Shown here piece by piece: positions 25,033 through 33,311 of a DNA stretch of 46,402 nt; positions within the stretch are counted from its first letter, which is position 1, and every line of letters begins with the position of its first letter. The position numbers and the translations under genes are program-made. The stretch is taken from positions 1 through 46,402 of the forward strand of contig CAKPYV010000016.1 in assembly GCA_934203205.1 (NCBI GenBank), in the 5' to 3' direction. The DNA comes from an uncultured Anaerovibrio sp. GTDB taxonomy: Bacteria; Bacillota; Negativicutes; Selenomonadales; Selenomonadaceae. Below the pieces are notes generated by a model. It did no database searches, was not told the origin of the DNA, and saw nothing but the letters and a program-made list of their open reading frames with translations.

Positions 25033-25872
25033 TTACCTCCCCAGTCCGATATTGCAAACATGATCCTTGGCCTGTGCTTCCTGTGGACGGAACATCCGGC
25101 TGCGGGACATAAGGCTGTCAAAATCTACCAAATGGCCATCAAACTCTGGACCATCTACACAAGCAAATTTCATTTCATCCCCTACCTGCACACGACAGCC
25201 GCCGCACATACCAGTACCATCAACCATAACTGGGTTCAGGGAAACAATAGTCTTGATACCCAATGGACGGGTAGCCTCTACCACACTGCGCATCATAACG
25301 CCAGGGCCGATAGCAGTAACCTGATCAATCTTTTCCCCTCTATCCACCAGCTGCTGGAGAGCAGTGGTAACAAAGCCCTTGACACCATAGGAACCATCAT
25401 CGGTGGCAATCAAAACCTCATCAGAAATAGCCCGCATTTTGTCCTCAAAAATCAGAATATCCTTGGTTTTGGCACCCATAATAGAAATAACCTTGTTGCC
25501 TGCCTCATGCATAGCTCTAGCAATAGGATAAACCGGAGCAACACCAATACCGCCGCCAATGCAGACAATAGTGCCCATATTCTCATGAATCTCAGATGGC
25601 TGTCCCAAAGGGCCAGCAAAATCCACAATAGAATCCCCTTCATTCTTGGCAGCCAGCATCTGAGTAGAAGCGCCTACTACCTGGAAAATCAAGGTAATAG
25701 TGCCTGCTTCACGGTCAAAATCCGCAATAGTCAGTGGGATTCTTTCCCCATCCTCATCAACTCTGAGGACAATAAACTGTCCTGCCTGAGCCTTCTTGGC
25801 CACTCTTGGTGCCTCAATGTCGTAATGAAAAATACCAGGAGAAAGCTCCTGCTTCTTCAAAATCTTGAACAT
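25033..25872 (-). CDS. nfnA: NfnA: NAD/FAD and [2Fe-2S] subunit of electron-bifurcating ferredoxin:NADP+ oxidoreductase
   Basis: The 279-residue protein belongs to the ferredoxin-NADP reductase/PyrK group. It has an FAD-binding barrel (AGQFIVLRVD, then ERIPLTI), an NAD-binding domain (CIGGGIGVAPVYPIAR), and a C-terminal [2Fe-2S] cluster site (GTGMCGGCRVQVG with a later Cys in KFACVDGP). In isolation it could be sulfide dehydrogenase subunit B or PyrK; the adjacent nfnB identifies it as NfnA. AAAGGAGAG precedes the ATG. It lies downstream of metF, fhs and folD, so it may supply redox balance to that one-carbon route. Confidence 0.88.
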   Translation of the reverse strand: MFKILKKQELSPGIFHYDIEAPRVAKKAQAGQFIVLRVDEDGERIPLTIADFDREAGTITLIFQVVGASTQMLAAKNEGDSIVDFAGPLGQPSEIHENMGTIVCIGGGIGVAPVYPIARAMHEAGNKVISIMGAKTKDILIFEDKMRAISDEVLIATDDGSYGVKGFVTTALQQLVDRGEKIDQVTAIGPGVMMRSVVEATRPLGIKTIVSLNPVMVDGTGMCGGCRVQVGDEMKFACVDGPEFDGHLVDFDSLMSRSRMFRPQEAQAKDHVCNIGLGR

Positions 25873-25958
25873 CTTTCAACTCTCCTTTATAATAGCTAAA
25901 ACCTCTGAGAAAATTTTCTAAAACATACACAACATATCCCCAAAGGCAGAAAAAACTT

Positions 25959-26702
25959 TTAGCCCAAAATTCCTTCCAGATAGGCTTCGAGGTTGCCACG
26001 AATAGGCATCAAATAGAGATTATCTCCATGCTGCTTGACAAAATCCCTTACCTTACAGCCAAATTCAATACTCCATTCAAGGGTAGGCTGGAAATCATTT
26101 GGAAAAATAACATTGTTCTTCATTTCCCAATAGCTTTGGGAACGCTCGGAGGCCACTGGCGTAATACCCCAGTAAACATTCTGCCCCTCCAGCATATCAG
26201 CATACATTTCCAAAAAACGCATATCAAAAAATGGCTGGGTAAAGAAACCTACAGCACCTGCCTGCAGCTTTCTATGAATACGGTACAGCTCCTGACGCAT
26301 ACTGCCACGATACTGGTCAATACCGGCATAAACCTTTACCTCAGGCATTTCCTGATGGAATTTTTGTATAACATCAGTGGTAATAGTAGGATAAACCTTA
26401 TGTGTCATATCCTGGGGAGGATCTCCCTCAATAACCAGCACCTCTGTAATACCGCTTTGCCGCAGCTCCGGCCGCATAGCTAAAGGTTCCGCCAGATTAA
26501 CATCAATAGCCCTGATATGAGGCATAACAGCTGGATAATAATCCTGGGCAATGGCTGCCCCCTGCCAGCTTCTGGTTTCCAAACGCAGCAAATCTGGAAT
26601 ATTAATCAAATCAATACCATTGATTTTTTCCTTAACCAATTCCAAATTGCTACGCAGTTCTTCTGGTGTACGTGGCACCAGTTCCAAAGAAATTCTTCCC
26701 AC
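25959..26702 (-). CDS. metF: Methylenetetrahydrofolate reductase, short form
   Basis: The protein matches the MTHFR family: ISLELVPRTPEEL at the N-terminus holds the conserved Glu of the SFEFFPP motif, VIEGDPPQ holds the conserved Asp, and GAVGFFTQPFFD and WGITPVAS follow. It reduces 5,10-methylene-THF to 5-methyl-THF. At about 247 residues it is short of the usual 290-300. A GTG at 26702 is preferred, as GGAAGTGAT lies upstream with ideal spacing; an in-frame ATG at 26723 adds seven residues but has no ribosome site. It follows fhs and folD and precedes nfnAB. No MetV-like partner is adjacent. Confidence 0.88.
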   Translation of the reverse strand: MGRISLELVPRTPEELRSNLELVKEKINGIDLINIPDLLRLETRSWQGAAIAQDYYPAVMPHIRAIDVNLAEPLAMRPELRQSGITEVLVIEGDPPQDMTHKVYPTITTDVIQKFHQEMPEVKVYAGIDQYRGSMRQELYRIHRKLQAGAVGFFTQPFFDMRFLEMYADMLEGQNVYWGITPVASERSQSYWEMKNNVIFPNDFQPTLEWSIEFGCKVRDFVKQHGDNLYLMPIRGNLEAYLEGILG

Positions 26703-26798
26703 TATATCACTTCCATTATACATTTAATAACAATAAGAGTCAGAGCAAGCACCTGTGCAGACATCAGCCTGAGTACCTGCTCTACCTCTCCACATACA

Positions 26799-28466
26799 TT
26801 AGAACAAGCCGGTAATCTTGCCGTTTACATCAATATCCATATTCTCGGCTGCTGGCTTCTTTGGCAGACCTGGCATGGTGAGAATATTGCCCGTAAGAGC
26901 TACAATAAAGCCGGCACCAGCAGAAATCCGCAGTTCCTTAACAGTAATGCGGAAGCCCTCTGGACGTCCCAGCTTGGTGGCATCGTCAGACAAGGAATAC
27001 TGTGTCTTGGCCATGCAAATAGGCATCTTGTCCAGTCCCAAAGCCTCAATCTCTGCCAGCTGCTTCTTGGCTGGAGCAGTAAAATCTACTCCATCAGCAC
27101 CGTAGATAGCCTTGGCAATGGCCTCAATCTTCTCAGGAATGCTCTGTTCCACCTCATACATATAGTGGAAATCAGCAGGCTGCTTCATAGCCTCCAATAC
27201 CTTTTCTGCCAGCTCCACGCCGCCTTCGCCACCCTTGGCCCATACCTGGGACAGGGCTACAGATGCACCCAAAGCGTTGCACTTCTCCTCTACGAAATCC
27301 AATTCTTCCTTGGTATCGGTAGGGAAAGCATTAATAGCCACTACAGCAGGCAGGCCAAATTTGTGTACATTCTCAATATGCTTGGTCAGGTTAGCCAGGC
27401 CCTTCTCCAGAGCTGCCATATCCACCTTGCCCAGCTCAGTCTTTGGTACACCACCGTGCATCTTCAAAGCTCTAACAGTAGCTACAATAACTACTGCATC
27501 TGGATGTATGCCAGCGAAGCGACACTTAATATCCAGGAACTTCTCTGCGCCCAGGTCAGCACCAAAACCGGCCTCAGTAATAGCTATATCAGCAAACTTC
27601 AAAGCGAATTTGGTAGCCATAACAGAATTGCAGCCATGAGCAATATTAGCAAATGGGCCGCCATGAATCAAAGCAGGAGTTCCCTCCAAGGTCTGTACCA
27701 GATTTGGCTTGATAGCATCCTTAAACAGAAGAGTCAGAGCACCGGTTACATTCAGCTCCTCAGCTCTAATAGCACGGCCATCACGGCTGTAAGCTACTAC
27801 GATTTCTCCCAGACGCTTCTTCATATCCTCCAAATCCCTGGCCAAGCAAAGAATGGCCATCATCTCAGAGGCTACGGTAATATCGAAGCCAGTCTCTCTT
27901 GGGACACCATGAGCCTTGCCACCAAGACCAATTACCACATTGCGGAGAGCTCTGTCGTTCAAATCCAGAACCCGCTTCCAAGCCACACGGCGTACATCAA
28001 TATCCAGCGCATTGCCCTGCTGGATATGGTTATCTATAACTGCTGCCAACAAATTGTGGGCTGTTGTAATAGCATGAAAATCACCAGTAAAATGCAGGTT
28101 AATATCTTCCATAGGAACTACTTGAGCATAGCCGCCGCCAGCAGCGCCGCCCTTCAGACCAAAGCATGGTCCCAGGGATGGCTCACGGAGAGCTACAGCA
28201 ACCTTGTGTCCCAACTTGTGGAAAGCATCAGCCAAGCCTACACTGGTAGTGGTTTTACCCTCACCAGCAGGTGTAGGATTAATGGCAGTAACCAGAACCA
28301 GCTTGCCGTCTGGACCATTCTTTACCTTGTTCCAAGAATCCAAGGAAATCTTTGCCTTGTACTTGCCGTACAATTCAATATCATCCTCCGTCAGACCAAG
28401 CTGAGCAGCAATTTCCCTAATATGCTGCATCTGGGCTTCCTGCGCAATTTCTACGTCTGTTTTCAT
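26799..28466 (-). CDS. fhs: Formate-tetrahydrofolate ligase
   Basis: The 555-residue length and motifs fit Fhs: the P-loop PTPAGEGKTTTSVGL (65-79), the formyl/THF region LREPSLGPCFGLKGGAAGGG, and EAGFGADLGAEKF. It activates formate to 10-formyl-THF using ATP, feeding purines, fMet and methyl-THF. It lies between folD and metF, so the three cover formate to methyl-THF. GGGAGG precedes the ATG at a slightly long distance. An unusually long antisense ORF overlaps it, which is a frame artefact. Confidence 0.97.
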   Translation of the reverse strand: MKTDVEIAQEAQMQHIREIAAQLGLTEDDIELYGKYKAKISLDSWNKVKNGPDGKLVLVTAINPTPAGEGKTTTSVGLADAFHKLGHKVAVALREPSLGPCFGLKGGAAGGGYAQVVPMEDINLHFTGDFHAITTAHNLLAAVIDNHIQQGNALDIDVRRVAWKRVLDLNDRALRNVVIGLGGKAHGVPRETGFDITVASEMMAILCLARDLEDMKKRLGEIVVAYSRDGRAIRAEELNVTGALTLLFKDAIKPNLVQTLEGTPALIHGGPFANIAHGCNSVMATKFALKFADIAITEAGFGADLGAEKFLDIKCRFAGIHPDAVVIVATVRALKMHGGVPKTELGKVDMAALEKGLANLTKHIENVHKFGLPAVVAINAFPTDTKEELDFVEEKCNALGASVALSQVWAKGGEGGVELAEKVLEAMKQPADFHYMYEVEQSIPEKIEAIAKAIYGADGVDFTAPAKKQLAEIEALGLDKMPICMAKTQYSLSDDATKLGRPEGFRITVKELRISAGAGFIVALTGNILTMPGLPKKPAAENMDIDVNGKITGLF

Positions 28467-28574
28467 TCGACAACAACCTCCCTATATACTACAAGAAATA
28501 TATGTTTCCAGTGTAGCTTCCCGCCTCCAGGACAGGTAATCTCACCGGCAAACCCCTAGCTTAGATATTGAACC

Positions 28575-29438
28575 TTAGCCCTCCAGCTGTAAGCGGGCTG
28601 CCTCTACAGTATTCTGCATCAGCATGGCAATAGTCAGCAGTCCCACGCCTCCAGGTACAGGAGTAATGGCTCCTGCCACTTCCTTCACGGCTTCAAAATC
28701 CACATCCCCCACCAGCTTTTTAGGAGCAATGCGGTTTATACCTACATCAATAACAGCAGCGCCTGGCTTAACCATATCTGCGGTAACAAAGCCAGCCTTG
28801 CCTACAGCTGCTACCAGAATATCTGCCTGACGGGTAATCTCTGCCAAATTCTTGGTTCTGGAATGGCAGATGGTAACAGTAGCATTTTTCCCCAGCAGTA
28901 GGTGAAGCATAGGCTTACCAACAATATTGCTGCGGCCAATAATCACGGCATTGGCTCCCTCTACAGGAATCTCTGCCAGCTCCAACATACGAAGACAGCC
29001 ATGAGGGGTACAAGGCACCAGTGCCTTCTGACCAGTTACCAAACGGCCTACATTAACTGGATGGAAGCCATCCACATCCTTCAATGGATTGATGGCCTCC
29101 AGCACCTCAGATTCATATGGCTGCAATTCCTTTGGCAAAGGCAGCTGTACCAAGATACCATGAATCTTTTCGTCATTATTCAAACGCTGAATCTCAGCCA
29201 AAAGCTCATCTCTGGTGGTAGTAGCAGGCAGCTCCACCCCCTCGGAATAAAAGCCAAGCTCCGTGCAAGCCTTGTGTTTATTGCGGACATACACCTGAGA
29301 AGCTGGATTTTCCCCAACTATAATTACAGCCAGACCAGGGGTAATGCCATATTTAGCCTTTAGCTCCTGAGCCTTTTTGCCTGCCTCTTCCTTTAACTTA
29401 GCGGCAAATACTTTGCCCTCCAACAATCTTGCTGTCAT
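28575..29438 (-). CDS. folD: Bifunctional methylenetetrahydrofolate dehydrogenase/cyclohydrolase
   Basis: The 287-residue FolD has the catalytic segment YVRNKHKACTELG, with the essential Lys at 56, the QLPLPKEL and DVDGFHPVN substrate loops, and the NADP-binding VIGRSNIVGKPM. It oxidises 5,10-methylene-THF and hydrolyses methenyl-THF to 10-formyl-THF, or runs in reverse. GGAAGG precedes the ATG. It lies about 110 bases upstream of fhs and 70 bases downstream of the UbiA-like gene in the same direction, so these may form one long transcript. Confidence 0.96.
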   Translation of the reverse strand: MTARLLEGKVFAAKLKEEAGKKAQELKAKYGITPGLAVIIVGENPASQVYVRNKHKACTELGFYSEGVELPATTTRDELLAEIQRLNNDEKIHGILVQLPLPKELQPYESEVLEAINPLKDVDGFHPVNVGRLVTGQKALVPCTPHGCLRMLELAEIPVEGANAVIIGRSNIVGKPMLHLLLGKNATVTICHSRTKNLAEITRQADILVAAVGKAGFVTADMVKPGAAVIDVGINRIAPKKLVGDVDFEAVKEVAGAITPVPGGVGLLTIAMLMQNTVEAARLQLEG

Positions 29439-29507
29439 AACTATCGCTTCCTTCCACCATGCAGTTCTGGCAGAGCCAGCTGCCTATTATGACTGACAAC
29501 TGTCAGC

Positions 29508-30422
29508 CTATCTTACTTCCCATAGCACACTCATTAATGTACACAGGAATATTGCCACAGAAACAATACCATTTCTCAAATAATAACGCCGATTAAAGGC
29601 CTTGAAGCCCTGTCTGGCAATAATCTGATGCTGAAAGTACAGCACTCCTCCAGCAATGCCGACACCTATATAATACATATAGCCCAGAGACAATAACTGG
29701 CCTAGATAAAAGAAAATACACAAGGTAATCACATGGGTGATTTTGGCCAGCAGCAGGGCATTTTTTGCCCCCAGAACTACGGCCATAGAGTGGAGTCCAT
29801 GAGCCTTGTCAAACTCCTCATCCTGAGCGCCATATACTACATCAAAACCGCCAATCCACAAGGTAACTGCCAGGAATAATACCACCATAGGATAATCAAT
29901 AGTGCCTGTTACAGCCACCCAGCCTCCTGCCGGAGCCATAGCCACCGCAATACCGCAGATATAATGGCAGAAGCAGGTATATCGCTTCATAAAGGGATAA
30001 ATCACAAAGGGCAGAGCCGCTATAGGCAGCAGCTTAATGCAGATAGGATTCAGCTGTAATACAGAAAATATCAGCACAGCTGCGCAAATACCAATCAACA
30101 CATGAACACCATGACGGCTGACTGTACCTGCCACCATTGGTCTTTGCTGGAATCTTGGCTGATCCACATCGTATTTCAAATCAATCATATTGTCCAAGGC
30201 CAGAGCTGCACTGCGGGCAGAAACAATGGTCATGGTTACCCACAGCATGGTCCACCAATCCACTGTACCTTTAGAGGCCAGCAATACCGCCATATAGGCA
30301 AAGGGCAGAGAAAATATGGTCTGATAAAAGGCTATATTGTCCAAATGAGCATTCAGTTTTTGCCACAGGCTGGCCTTTCCTTCTCTGTGCTTAGTCAAGT
30401 CCCAAGGCCTCCCACTTTGCAT
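29508..30422 (-). CDS. UbiA-family polyprenyltransferase, probable menaquinone biosynthesis
   Basis: The 304-residue membrane protein has about eight or nine helices and the two UbiA metal-binding motifs: LDNMIDLKYD (NxxDxxxD form) and GAQDEEFD. It transfers a polyprenyl chain to an aromatic ring. Because it overlaps the ubiD-like gene and is near a long-chain polyprenyl synthase, it is probably the prenyltransferase of a quinone pathway; the UbiA-UbiD pairing without menA or menD resembles the futalosine route (MqnP), but that is inference. The ATG at 30422 overlaps ubiD by 32 bases and has AAGGA eight bases upstream. A TTG at 30398 is an alternative. Confidence 0.85.
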   Translation of the reverse strand: MQSGRPWDLTKHREGKASLWQKLNAHLDNIAFYQTIFSLPFAYMAVLLASKGTVDWWTMLWVTMTIVSARSAALALDNMIDLKYDVDQPRFQQRPMVAGTVSRHGVHVLIGICAAVLIFSVLQLNPICIKLLPIAALPFVIYPFMKRYTCFCHYICGIAVAMAPAGGWVAVTGTIDYPMVVLFLAVTLWIGGFDVVYGAQDEEFDKAHGLHSMAVVLGAKNALLLAKITHVITLCIFFYLGQLLSLGYMYYIGVGIAGGVLYFQHQIIARQGFKAFNRRYYLRNGIVSVAIFLCTLMSVLWEVR

Positions 30423-31851
30423 CTACCATATCCTTGATAGATTTGTCCATAGTAATCTCGTCTGGCCATTCTCTGGTATGGCCTTCCTCTGGCCAGGTCT
30501 TGGTGGCATCAATACCAACCTTGGTGCCCCACTTGGCCATTGGAGATGAGTGATCCAGCACATCCAGCGGCCCCTCTACCATCATCAAATCCCGCTTGGC
30601 ATCAATATTGTTAAATACCCGCCACCATACTTCCTTTTCATCCTGTACGTTAACATGGGCATCTACCACAATAATCATCTTGATGAACATCATCTGACCC
30701 ATACCCCACAGGGCAGTCATAACCTTTTTCGCCTGCATGGGATAGGTTTTCTTGATGGATACGAAGATGCAATCATGGAATACCCCCTCCAACGGCATAT
30801 TAATATCCACCACCTCTGGAATAGCCTGCTGTAACAAAGGCAGGAATAACCGCTCTGTAGCCTTGGCTATGAAGCAATCCTCCATAGGAGGCTTGCCTAC
30901 AATGGTAGAAGCATAGATTGGATCCTTGCGATGGGTAATACAAGTAATATGGAAAACCGGATAATAATCCGCCAAGGAGTAATAGCCGGTATGGTCACCA
31001 AATGGTCCCTCCCAGCGGCGTTCATCCACATCTACATAACCCTCCAGAATAATCTCTGCTCCAGCAGGTACCTCCACATCTACGGTTTTACATTTTACCA
31101 TTTCCACGGATTTGTGCCGCAGGAAGCCAGCAAAAACCATTTCATCAATATCCCTTGGCAGTGGTGCTGTAGCAGCATAGGTTACTACTGGATCTGTACC
31201 AATAGCTACAGCTACCTCCATTCTCTGGCCCCCCATAGCCTTGGTATCCCGACAGTTATCTGCACCATTCTTGTGGATATGCCAATGCATACCAGTGGTG
31301 CAGCTATCATATTTCTGCAAACGATACATACCTACATTCCGCTTGCCGGTTTTAGGATTTTTGGTAAAGACCAAAGGCAAGGTAATAAAGGAACCTCCAT
31401 CCTGAGGCCAGCATTTCAAAATAGGGAACTTATCCAGAGATGGATTATCTGTTATAACAACCTCCTGACAAGGTGCTTTTTTCACATATTTAGGAAAATT
31501 AATGGCTTTTTTGGCCATTGGAATAATAGAGAGCAAATCTGTCTTGTGGGACAAAGAAATATAAGGCAGCTTCAGGATTTCCCGCATTTCATCTGCCACA
31601 TCATCCAGCTTCTCCACACCAAAGGCAATTGCCATGCGCTCCATGCTGCCAAAGGCATTCATCAGCACTGGCATATCATAGCCCTTAACATTCTCAAATA
31701 GCAGGGCTACATTCTTATTGCCCTCCATCTTGGACACTCTGTCCGTAATCTCTGTAATCTCCAGCTGGCAATCCACCTCGGTGGTAATTCGCTTCAAAAG
31801 CCCTCTGCTTTCCAGCTCAGCTATATATTCCCGCAAATCCTTAAAGGCCAT
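30391..31851 (-). CDS. UbiD-family decarboxylase, probable menaquinone biosynthesis
   Basis: The protein, 486 residues from the ATG at 31851, is a full-length UbiD-type enzyme that would use prenylated FMN to decarboxylate an aromatic acid. Family landmarks include MYRLQKYD, HWHIHKNGADN, EGPFGDHTGYYS and the metal-associated Glu/His residues around them. In the futalosine pathway the UbiD relative acts on 1,4-dihydroxy-6-naphthoate; in ubiquinone synthesis it acts on polyprenyl-hydroxybenzoate. The neighbours point to a quinone role without fixing which. No ubiX flavin prenyltransferase is in the window. AGGG precedes the chosen ATG, replacing the longer upstream frame. Confidence 0.88.
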   Translation of the reverse strand: MAFKDLREYIAELESRGLLKRITTEVDCQLEITEITDRVSKMEGNKNVALLFENVKGYDMPVLMNAFGSMERMAIAFGVEKLDDVADEMREILKLPYISLSHKTDLLSIIPMAKKAINFPKYVKKAPCQEVVITDNPSLDKFPILKCWPQDGGSFITLPLVFTKNPKTGKRNVGMYRLQKYDSCTTGMHWHIHKNGADNCRDTKAMGGQRMEVAVAIGTDPVVTYAATAPLPRDIDEMVFAGFLRHKSVEMVKCKTVDVEVPAGAEIILEGYVDVDERRWEGPFGDHTGYYSLADYYPVFHITCITHRKDPIYASTIVGKPPMEDCFIAKATERLFLPLLQQAIPEVVDINMPLEGVFHDCIFVSIKKTYPMQAKKVMTALWGMGQMMFIKMIIVVDAHVNVQDEKEVWWRVFNNIDAKRDLMMVEGPLDVLDHSSPMAKWGTKVGIDATKTWPEEGHTREWPDEITMDKSIKDMVDAKWEALGLD

Positions 31852-32008
31852 AAATACCCTATCCTCCCTGTGTTTTTTGTCAGAAAGGCACCTGCCCACA
31901 AAAAGCAGATGCCTTTACGTTATACTGTCAGATTTTGAGTTATGGCAAATGCTTCCATTCTTCAACGCCATTGGTCTCAATCTGTCTATATCCTATTCTA
32001 GTACAGGC

Positions 32009-32980
32009 TCAATATTTTCTGCCACCTACAAAGCTTACCACCATGCGATAGGAATCCCGTATCTCCTCTGGCATCTCCTGTGGCAGTACATCCACAGCTG
32101 CCTGCAGGAACTCCTCCACCTTCTGCTTGGAAAACTCAATGCCATCAGAAGCCCTTACTATCTCCAAGGCTCTCTGCAGCATGGCATCAGTCATATTCTT
32201 GTCTGTAACAATAGCATGAAGCTCCTCCCTATCAGGGCTTACTTCCAAAGCACGAATTGCTGGCAGGGTAACAATTCCCTGACGAATATCATTGCCTGCT
32301 GGCTTGCCCAAGGTAGCATCATCACTGGTAAGATCCAGCAAATCATCAGTAAGCTGGAAAGCCATGCCTACATTGTAACCAAAATCATATAATGCCTGAA
32401 TATACTCCTCAGAAAGACCAGCCACATCGCCCCCAAGCTGACAGGCAATGGCAATAAAATTGGCGGTTTTCTTGGCGATACGCTCATAATACTCCTGTAC
32501 ATCACAGGATGCCTTATAGATTTCCTTGTTCTGAATCAACTCTCCAGAGCTAAGATCACAAATAAGGCGAGCCAGCTGTCTATCCACTCGCTTGCTATAG
32601 TTATTTTCAGCTACCAAGGCAAAAGCCTTGGCAAAGAGATAATCTCCTGCCAGAATAGAAATCTGGTTGCCCCACTTAGCATTGGCAGTAACAGCTCCCC
32701 GACGGGTATCTGCACTGTCAATAACATCGTCATGAACCAAGGATGCCATATGCATCATTTCCAAAGCTACAGCCAAAGGCATAGCCTTCTGCAAATCAAA
32801 GTCCTGTCCACAGCGGCCAGCCAGAAAATAAATCGCTGGGCGCAATCTCTTACCACCAGAAGCCACCAAATGGGAGCCAATCTCCGTAATAATTTTCTCT
32901 GGGGCTGTAGCAGCCTGCTGTAATGCCAGCTCTAGCTGAGACAAATCATTTTTAATCAAATCAAACATCTTGTTTGCCAA
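32009..32980 (-). CDS. Long-chain all-trans polyprenyl diphosphate synthase
   Basis: The 323-residue protein has both Asp-rich motifs, LVHDDVIDSADTRRG and LTDDLLDLTSDD, and the GGKRLRPA N-terminal segment. The residues just before the first motif (MASL) are small, as in long-chain synthases, so it likely makes the C35-C40 side chain of menaquinone (HepT/IspB type). A TTG start at 32980 is supported by AGGTGA upstream. It precedes the ubiD-like and ubiA-like genes in the same direction with a 157-base gap that contains an inverted repeat without a T-tail. Confidence 0.93.
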   Translation of the reverse strand: MANKMFDLIKNDLSQLELALQQAATAPEKIITEIGSHLVASGGKRLRPAIYFLAGRCGQDFDLQKAMPLAVALEMMHMASLVHDDVIDSADTRRGAVTANAKWGNQISILAGDYLFAKAFALVAENNYSKRVDRQLARLICDLSSGELIQNKEIYKASCDVQEYYERIAKKTANFIAIACQLGGDVAGLSEEYIQALYDFGYNVGMAFQLTDDLLDLTSDDATLGKPAGNDIRQGIVTLPAIRALEVSPDREELHAIVTDKNMTDAMLQRALEIVRASDGIEFSKQKVEEFLQAAVDVLPQEMPEEIRDSYRMVVSFVGGRKY

Positions 32981-33009
32981 AATAAATCACCTGCATTTAA
33001 TTTCTCGTG

Positions 33010-33137
33010 TTTACCCCATGCTAACGGGTGCTAAGGCTCCCTCCCCTTAGAAGGGAGTTAAGCACCCGTAAGGCTCTGGATTTATTCGACTAAATTCAGT
33101 GGGAGTCTAAAGCTCCCACTGAATAAGTCTCATTTTA
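33010..33137. repeat. 128-bp two-hairpin intergenic repeat, copy B
   Basis: This is a same-orientation match to 1961-2088 with three substitutions in 128 bases and no length change. Both hairpins are preserved, although one substitution breaks a pair in the inner arm of the first. It lies in the gap between the divergent polyprenyl synthase and chemoreceptor genes. Immediately outside it, TCGTGTTT (33005-33012, overlapping its first three bases) and AAACACGA (33140-33147) are inverted repeats not seen at copy A. The rest of the 32981-33311 gap is AT-rich and holds no further gene. Confidence 0.85.
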
Positions 33138-33311
33138 TAAAACACGACACAATAATGTTACTACATATCCTGCATTTTCGCAAATTATTCTTCTATTCTA
33201 TAAATTTTGTTTAATGCATCTGTAAATTATATCTACAAATTCAACAAAATATGTTACACTGTAAGATGATATCTGTATATGTTACTAAATGTATAACAAG
33301 GGGATGGAAAT

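Noticed and set aside
26517..28559. 680-codon plus-strand open frame opposite metF and fhs
   Set aside because: It is entirely antisense to two confidently identified genes; its translation has no recognisable family, no ribosome site, and is explained by biased codon use in the real genes.
31870..31915. Inverted repeat after the polyprenyl synthase gene as a terminator
   Set aside because: The arms (about AAAGGCATCTGC/GCAGGTGCCTTT) pair well but no T-run follows on the relevant strand.
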